Positions 52,139 through 64,000 of a DNA stretch of 64,000 nt are shown here, one piece after another. A program made the position numbers and the translations under genes. Position 1 is the first letter of the stretch. Every line of letters starts with the position of its first letter. The notes beneath the pieces were generated by a model, which did no database searches, was not told where the DNA came from, and saw only the letters and a list, made by a program, of their open reading frames with translations. Location of the stretch: the NCBI GenBank assembly GCA_013433145.1, contig CM024175.1:1491016-1555015 (forward strand), read 5' to 3'. The DNA comes from Ascaris suum. Its lineage: Eukaryota > Nematoda > Chromadorea > Rhabditida > Ascarididae.

Positions 52139-52459
52139 TCACCACAGTTTTTCTCAACGCTCAGCTTAAAGACTATTCCTCTCGATTTTGATCCGCGATA
52201 TAAAAGTTTCAGTAAAACGACTTTTAAACGATTAGGGAGAATATGGCTTCTTGTTACAGCTCTATGGTGGATATTAAGCATTGGGGTAGGCATCCTGGAC
52301 GTGATATTTTGCATCTCTATGTTGCGAGCATTCTTTTCGTCATTTCTCTCATGCAGAGTATTTTTGCCATTACTACCGTTAGCAATTTTGGCATTAAAGC
52401 AGTTAGAAGCCTTGGTGAAATATAGATGTACTGCCTCATTGCTACATTCTTTTCCGTAA
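52139..52459 (+). CDS. Possible terminal exon of a membrane protein, 106 codons
   Basis: The frame opens exactly after an acceptor (atctttag) and runs to TAA. It has a polar lead (PLDFDPRYKSFSKTTFKRLG) and a long hydrophobic segment (IWLLVTALWWILSIGVGI, then LDVIFCISML), then a second one (RVFLPLLPLAILAL). A stop directly precedes the acceptor, as expected for a true exon edge. The opposite-strand 142-codon frame at 52135-52563 lacks such features and is probably its shadow. The family is unknown. Confidence 0.3.
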   Translation, partial: SPQFFSTLSLKTIPLDFDPRYKSFSKTTFKRLGRIWLLVTALWWILSIGVGILDVIFCISMLRAFFSSFLSCRVFLPLLPLAILALKQLEALVKYRCTASLLHSFP

Positions 52460-53149
52460 CCTCCTTGTGAAGGGAGAGATGTCGGCAATTTGGCCAATGT
52501 CGTGCATCGCAAAAATTGACGCTTTTGGAGTGAATGAGATTTACAAAACGACATCAACGACATTCACTGGAAAAGCTTTCAAAGGGAAAAGAACAGTTTA
52601 TACAGTGCTTTTTCCAAATTTACTAACAAAATGCTGTCATCATGACGTCCTATCTATGCGTATGTGTAAATGTGACTGGCCCGGTGCGCCCACTATTGCC
52701 AGCAGAAGGAAACTTGATAGTTGCATGTGCGAAAATTGGCGACTATACTGATGACTATACTCCTGGCGTTACCAACGCGATATCATCAATACATTCTTCT
52801 GTTCGATTCATTCCTGATGGAAGAAAAGTGAGGCTTGAAAAGAGATGTGGAAGAAAGAAAACGATTCAACGTAGTGACAAAGAAAAGGATAGGGGTGTGT
52901 GAAACAAACTAGGATAATAAGAGGGATGCACAACAGAAAAGGACTCACAAATGGCAGAGCATAAGGCGGCTGGTTTAAATAGGGCAGCCTGCCGGTGTTT
53001 CTCATTCATACAGTTCTCTTGACCGCGTGCGGTAGTCGACATTGTCCTTCTTTAGCAGTTTCTCAAATCCTCATCCACCTTCCTCATCCAGTCCATTTAT
53101 TTTTTTTCTAGTTGTTTGTTTTTTCGACTCTTATTTACCTTTTCTTTAG

Positions 53150-53197
53150 TTTTAGCATATTATTTTAGCATATTTTAGCATACGTTTTTAGCATATA
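53150..53197. repeat. Short tandem repeat, unit ttttagcata
   Basis: Four slightly variable copies in about 48 bp. Confidence 0.85.
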
Positions 53198-54449
53198 CGC
53201 AATCCAATTGCAGTTGAATTCATACTGTTGGTGAAATGTCAAAAAGTCGGGTTTCACATCGCATAAAATCATGTGAATATTGCTCATTATCGTTACATCA
53301 GCACAGCTCGATGAATTGAAAAAAGCTTAAAAAGAAGCCTTAGCATTTGAGAAGTTTTGAAAATACAAGGAAAAATGAGGATTTCAAAGCGGGAAATATA
53401 TGGGATACAACAAACTTTCATGCATTTTAGAAGTAGATGGTTTTCCATTCTACACCGGTCAAGTGCCAAAAAGGCAAAATTTCATGATGCAACGTTGGAT
53501 TGATTAAAATGTGGTCGTTTCGTTCCGCATGTTTTGTTAGGCTTTTGTAATTCGTGAAATTGGTTGACGTTTTGAGCAGAACAAAAAAGCGCATATTGTG
53601 CAGGTCCTTTGGAACGGTTCTTTGCTTCTCGCCTCATCCTTTGCAGATCACCGGCTGTAGAGACCTGCAATTTTTCCTTTTGTGACTTTCAAGTTTTTTT
53701 TGATACAACTATAATTCGATAAAATAGTCTAAGCGCCGTTATTATGCAACACCATGTGATGTACAACGCCCAGACATGACCGACCATAGTGAGCTGGCTG
53801 GGTGCAATTATGCGAACGAATATGGAAACGTTTCTAGAGAGTTTAAGTGCGCTTCTACATCAGTATTTTTCTCGCAGTTTTCCTCAACCATTTCGAGCGT
53901 GATGAATTGTTTGCTGAGTTTTCCTTCTTCTACAGTTTCTACTGACAACCATCAACCAGGTTGAGGGAAGCATCTCTAAAACTGAATAGCTTGCAGGATC
54001 CAAATATTTGTTGAGAAGGGAGGGATCAACGATATGACGCGGGATGGAAGAGATTTATCAGCCACGGTGCAATTCAAACTGTGTTGCTTTTATAACAATT
54101 CGGCAATCTTCATACCGATTTCATCAATAATTTCTTGAAATCGATAGCCATTATTTGAATAATCACATCACTTAGGCAGTAGTTTCGCATCATATGAGTA
54201 AATTTCTCGAAGATAACCGTAACGTGAAATATGAAGAAAATTCCTTATTCAAACGTCGCTTGCTTCGTTCACTGCCACCTCGAACCTCTTAAAAAAACCT
54301 TTGATTACTTCTGCAATTAAAGAAAACAAAATTCAAAAGTTGCATGTAGGTCGATTTTTCTGTCATGTTTTCCTCAATGTTTTCGATTTCATAGGGTATT
54401 TTCCTCAATGTAAATATCCAGATCATGGATATTTCATAGGGTCGTTTGG

Positions 54450-54599
54450 TCGATGCTTCCACTTCCAAGAGTTGCCGAATTTAACCAATGAATAGAAAGC
54501 ACTGTATTTGTAAAATTAATTACAAGTTATTCCTCATTTACAACTTCATAGTTTCGTGAATATTTTGCTTCCACTGTTTCGATGCTTCCACTTCCAAGA
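54450..54599. repeat. Direct duplication of a 21-bp segment
   Basis: The string tcgatgcttccacttccaag plus a final a occurs at 54450-54470 and again at 54579-54599. Nearby shorter strings (ttttcctcaatgt, tttcatagggt, atagtttcgtg) are also doubled, which suggests a local scrambled duplication. Confidence 0.85.
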
Positions 54600-57500
54600 A
54601 GCACATTTATAGTTTCGTGTCGGTCTCATTAATTGCGATCAATTATGAATATTTTCCTTCGAAATCACTTTCAAATTTGAATAATTTCCACCGCACTTCA
54701 TAAATTATGCATTCCGACAAATTTTTCTATGGATATGTCATAATTTCAGTCTGCACACTTTTCTATATTGTTTTTTTTTCTGTGTTTATATCTCTCTATG
54801 TGCATATGTGCATATATATGCATGTGCGTATGTATATGTGCAGAACGAGAATATAATTCAACCTATAAACCACAGAAGTTACGGAAATGATATCTCGTCG
54901 GTATTTTCTTAAGTTTTATCGAATCAATTAGCACCTCCAATTTCTTCTCGATTTATCAGTTGCCGCATTAATTACGTAGATACATTGAATGGGTTAATAA
55001 GAATTCTAATCAAATTTTTTCATTGGCCACCTCGGTTATAAATATTGTTTGATTCACGAAGGTTATATAAACAAATATGTACACTGGTCTTCGGAGAGGA
55101 ACTTCCATTGCGAACTTTTGGTGTTATCTGTGGAATTTTTGATTAATGAGTCCACCTCGTAAGATGCAAAGCCGAAAGATTAACCGTGCATAGCTTTCTC
55201 AAATGCTTCTTCGTTTATTGGATTCAAGTACGGCCTCCCATGTTTGGTTCGATGATCTTTCTACCTCCGCCCTCCCTCCCCCTCCTCCTTAGAGCATGAG
55301 TGATATTTTGTAAATCATCGAGGTAAACTTGAACACGCGTTGCCTAATTTTATGTTATCCTCGGATCAAGGAATCAGTCCATCAAAATCCCACGACAATT
55401 TGGAGCGATTAGATCGTTCTGATCGTGCAGCCTTGAGTGCCTTGAGTGCAACAGCATTTGTATTGGCGTTGATGACATCAATTTACTCTGAATTAAAGCG
55501 AGCTCTTCTGTTCGTAGATAGAATTTTGTTGTGCTACGAATAACTACTTTGTGGTCACTGATTAAGCATAATCAAGAAAGTGCTTGGAGTTAAATCCGCT
55601 CAACTGGAAGAGTAAGCTTTTACATTCCACTTATTAGAACACCTGATTGCATAATCTATCAATAAATAATGAAATACACAAATCCTTTGGGAATGAAAAA
55701 TCTTTTTTTTGCACATTTTGCAGTCTAATGGATCCCAAAATGTATTCAAAATTTGGGCATGTTTCTTAGCAAATAACTGAATAAGGCGAAGTCGAAAGTC
55801 TTGGTATAGATGCTAACCTGTGATGCATATTATGTTCATCAATTTTCGTAACGAAAGCTTTAACCATTTCAGAGGTGATACAAGCTAGGCTCTATACAAA
55901 CTTGGTATGCAAATATGCGCACAATAGGACAGTGCCACACTGCGCGTTACAAGTGTAAATCTGCGAAAGTGCATTCCATACAATGGGCCAATGAAATCGG
56001 ATAATTTGGTGTGATTGTAGCCTTCTACGAAAGGAACCAATCGCTTAGAATTTCTGAGCGTATGCAAAAATCGACGGAAGTTTATCAGTGCTTTCACTCA
56101 TGTGTTATTTATTTATTAATTAGATAGCCGAAAGAGGAGTGGCAGTTAGCATGTGACGAAAGATGCCGGAGGGGTTGACAAGAAATCTACTCGCATTAAT
56201 TATGGTAACCAGTTTCATAATTTCTCAATAAGTGTTGAAATGTGCATGATAATGTATACGCATTTAAACGCGTTCGACCATTCGTACAAACTTCCCACAA
56301 GCGACACTTTTTTCCTCATCAGACCGTTCCAGAATGCAGTCACATCCGCGTAGGTTGGTGTAAATTTTTGGGCATAGTGAAATTCTCGCAACTCCTCTCG
56401 GAATTTCACACTAAGCTTGAAGTTGATATAGGGAAGTGTATAGCAAAGATCGCATTTAAGGAATTCAGCAACTCCACCTTCATTTATTCTGTAGTGGCAT
56501 AAGGCTGGCACTGGGATAGGATAGGCTTAGGCTGGCCTATTGCTGGCATAATTTTTTCTCATTTTTCACATCACAGTGTTGCTGATGATTACATTTCAAT
56601 CATATCATGGGATTTCATAGTGTTCGCAAATCATCAACAATTCAAAGAAAAGAGCAAAGATCATGGGTAGGCTATTTTACGAAATTACATTATGACTTCT
56701 ATAATCGAGCATCTCATCATCGTACTCAATAAAAATGATTCATCATCAAGTGAAAAATATAATTTTATTAGCAAAAATAAATCGCTCACAACAATGAAAA
56801 ATATTATTAAACGAAAATATTTTAACACATTTATTCTGTTAAAGAAAATGAACTGATAAAGAAATATAATGCAGAAGAGTTCGTTTTAAAGATATCTTAT
56901 GAAAGCATCGCTAAGCACAAAGCAGCATTCAGCTTAAATTCAAGGAAGATGTGGAAACTTTCAAATTGACTGCTTCATCTTAATGGTATGACCATCATAG
57001 ATGCAGCCTATTCAATACAATAAAAAATGATTTAAAATGGAAACCTCAGAATACATATTTCAAAATCGTATCTATTAGTTTCGAAAATAATTCTCGAAAT
57101 ACTTGAATCGTAAAGAAATAAATTATAATAGAAATTGAATAAAACAAATATATCCTTAGCAACAAACAAATATCATCATGTTTCATTTTGTAGAGTTGAA
57201 TTATTTGTCTATTCGTTTTATTTGTTTAATTGCTTATTCCGTAGTTTTATTTGTCTATTTTAATTGCGCATCAATTTTAGCTTTGCTTCATCGACACAAC
57301 ATTCATTGGTGAACATGCGTTTCAATGCAGTTTTTTTTTTTTGCTTGCAAATAGTAATAGTAACATAACAGTTCATCGAAGCGGAAGCTCAACAACTCAG
57401 TGGGAATTTTTTGTTTTTGAATATGAATAAAATGATCATAATCGTTGAAAACGACACCTAACATCAGATTTCACATATTGCACCGCAATTCTACTTTTTT

Positions 57501-58483
57501 TTTTGTCGAAACTTCCTTCGAATTCTTTGCGAGACCAAAGTTGAAACTTGTTCCTTCTACTAGACAATGGCGTTCTCCTCATAAACAGAGATTTGTATGT
57601 TTTTTTTAAAGTTATCATCTTATCCTCTAAAGAAACGAAGGATTTGTTCATAAAAACCATCAAAGACAATCTCAACACTCTAATCAGCGCTAATTACGTC
57701 AATTAAATTCAAATTATTTTCCTCACGTTGCCATTTTCAGCGTTTCATTTCAATCGTATGTCTCATTTATTGCGAATAGTAGTTAACTTTACTCAATTTC
57801 AACGATAGATCAAATCATCGTATAATTTCTACTAATTGAAGTTGCGTAACTGGCCTAGATGACAAAAAAAAAGATTTTCCTCATTCTGTATTGATAATTA
57901 GTTCCTAATTTTGTGAGAGAACAACTTTTCTCCATAACCGCTTCACTAAATTAACAACGATTTTATGTGAATAGTATAAATGAAACAAATACATCATTTC
58001 TCATTGAATGAGAATTTTAGGTCACCCATACTAATAGTGGTCATTCCCATGTAGCACTTTTGTTGTCATTGCAAGACATTCCTTACTTTACCTTCATTAT
58101 TATGTAAATTTTTGCGATTCCCCACATTTCGAACCTTATTCCATTTAAAATTCTGTTTCGTTCTCATTCATTTCCCTTTGTAGGAGATCTCGATCGGCCG
58201 AGAAAATGAGCGTGCCGTTATGCACATTTCTAAGCTTTTTCTAATGCGATTTCTAAGCTGAAATAAGCCATGTGAAGCATTTGCGCTTTATTATTTAAAG
58301 AGCTTTCTCAGCTAACATTCAGAAGTATTTCTAGCATATCATCCAGCAACCTATTTGCAGTATCTCTGAGGACAAGGATTGTATATATATTCAGAGTAAT
58401 GAAGTTTCGATTTTCTACATAGCTAAAAGCAACAATTGTTTCAGAGACGGAAGTGGCTGCCGCTTTCGGGAAAGTTAGCTTCC

Positions 58484-63112
<4,629 letters not shown>

Positions 63113-63155
63113 ATGCTGTCACAGCTTGATTGCAAGTCAGACGAACTCTCTGAAG
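63113..63155 (+). CDS. Possible first exon of a gene running off or further right
   Basis: ATG directly after ggctag, reading MLSQLDCKSDELSE and ending at a good gtgaga donor in phase 1. A stop lies just upstream in frame. No second exon with compatible phase was found before the window ends, so this is weak. Confidence 0.2.
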
Positions 63156-64000
63156 GTGAGAACGATCTTTGCTACTCTTTTTTCTGTTGTCTTTTGAATC
63201 ATTAGAATAGTGTGTGTCTGCTTGAATGAATGGAATGACATGTGACTATGTTGTTGATAGTATGCCGGACCTTTTTAGCGTGCTTACGCTGAAATCGAAT
63301 ATCTGAAGTCGACATCTCTATTGCAATAAACGATTTGCTTTTGCAAATTGAATGTAACAACAGCTTCTTCTCATTTTCCAAAGAAATTCGTCACTGTTCA
63401 TAGTGGCATGTCTAAGCGATAGCTACATATGATCGCTCGAAGGGAAATTGAATTCTGTGGCTAGAAAAGGAAATTGATGAATATTGGCAGTTTATGTGTA
63501 TGATGAGGTAAAATCTAGATGGAACCCTCTTGCGCCAGAGGATATCAGCTGGATCCCACTCAAGCTTTGATGACGATACGTTTAGATCGGATTATTTGTG
63601 ATGCTACGCTTTGCCATGCTCTTTTACTGGAATTTGTTTTCGCCTTAGCCTGAAAAGCTACCATCCTAGCGAACCGTCGAATGCGCAGCTGCCTAATGTG
63701 TGCGTTCGGAAGTTTGTTTTGAGGGATATCGTCTATAAGGACTTTGTGCAAGCCGTTTGTGTGGTATAACGTGCACAGGATGGCATTCTATGCTATATTT
63801 CTCACTGATTCATCAACGTTTAGATCAGTTATAAACGCTTCAAGGTGAAAAAGAAACTTCGAAATTTATTTCATACCGTTCAAGCGGACAACAAGCATGG
63901 ATGCATATCTGCAGGTGCGAACAGTAGAGTTCAGCAGTTAGCAGTTGTGCGTGCCCGTCGTATGACCGGACACTTTCACAAGCAGTTAACAGTAAACAGA
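63156..64000. other. No resolved gene
   Basis: A 63-codon minus-strand frame (63560-63751) is Arg/Lys-rich (RQLRIRRFARMVAFQAKAKT) and could be a mobile-element remnant. The last 120 bp are more GC-rich than average but show no recognisable feature. Confidence 0.35.

Larger units (their letters stand above)
52460..58483. other. Mostly intergenic, no supported gene
   Basis: Contains a tandem of ttttagcata units (53150-53197) and a 21-bp direct duplication (54450-54470 and 54579-54599). Weak protein-like frames occur at 52642-52902 and 55340-55543 (plus). The part from 56550 to 58300 is very AT-rich. Confidence 0.45.

Noticed and set aside
52135..52563. 142-codon minus-strand frame
   Set aside because: Mixed composition without motifs; the opposite strand has an acceptor-bounded frame with membrane segments.

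Overview
The window looks like AT-rich nuclear DNA (GC roughly in the mid-thirties percent by eye) from a nematode. The evidence is a cuticle collagen with the nematode-specific N-terminal membrane segment, a zona-pellucida (cuticlin-like) protein, GT..AG introns with T-rich acceptors often near 1 kb, likely spliced-leader acceptor sites directly upstream of start codons, and long (AT)n arrays. Long introns and dispersed GC-rich repeats would suit a parasitic clade V (strongylid-type) species, but the species is not determinable here and this is inference.

Layout. 0.36-12.97 kb, minus strand: one 13-exon gene for a BTB-BACK-PHR protein (BTBD1/2/3/6 type), reassembled exon by exon with matching phases; the last two exons are tentative. 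13.85-15.09 kb, plus strand: a string of coding-like segments broken by single in-frame stops, probably a decayed or unrecognised gene. 16.63-17.70 kb and 23.01-24.85 kb, plus strand: two paralogous two-exon genes for short secreted peptide precursors of a family I do not recognise. An intact tRNA-Glu(UUC) and a decayed tandem copy (18.3-18.5 kb, minus strand) lie between them. 35.0-37.8 kb, plus strand: a three-exon secreted protein that contains only the C-terminal half of a ZP domain. 38.7-44.2 kb, minus strand: an eight-exon cuticle collagen of 326 residues. From 44.2 kb to the right edge I found only repeats and weak single-exon candidates.

Mobile and repetitive DNA: five long (AT)n arrays, one flanked by inverted arms and lying just upstream of a peptide gene; two dispersed GC-rich repeat families with two copies each; several short tandem or inverted repeats; and three long poly-G runs.

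Functional picture: collagen and ZP protein are neighbours and both belong to the extracellular cuticle-matrix toolkit, facing each other tail to tail (plus-strand ZP, minus-strand collagen, about 0.9 kb apart). The BTB-BACK-PHR protein would act inside the cell as a probable cullin-3 adaptor. The two small precursors look like tandemly duplicated secreted signals. They are the most interesting content of the window.
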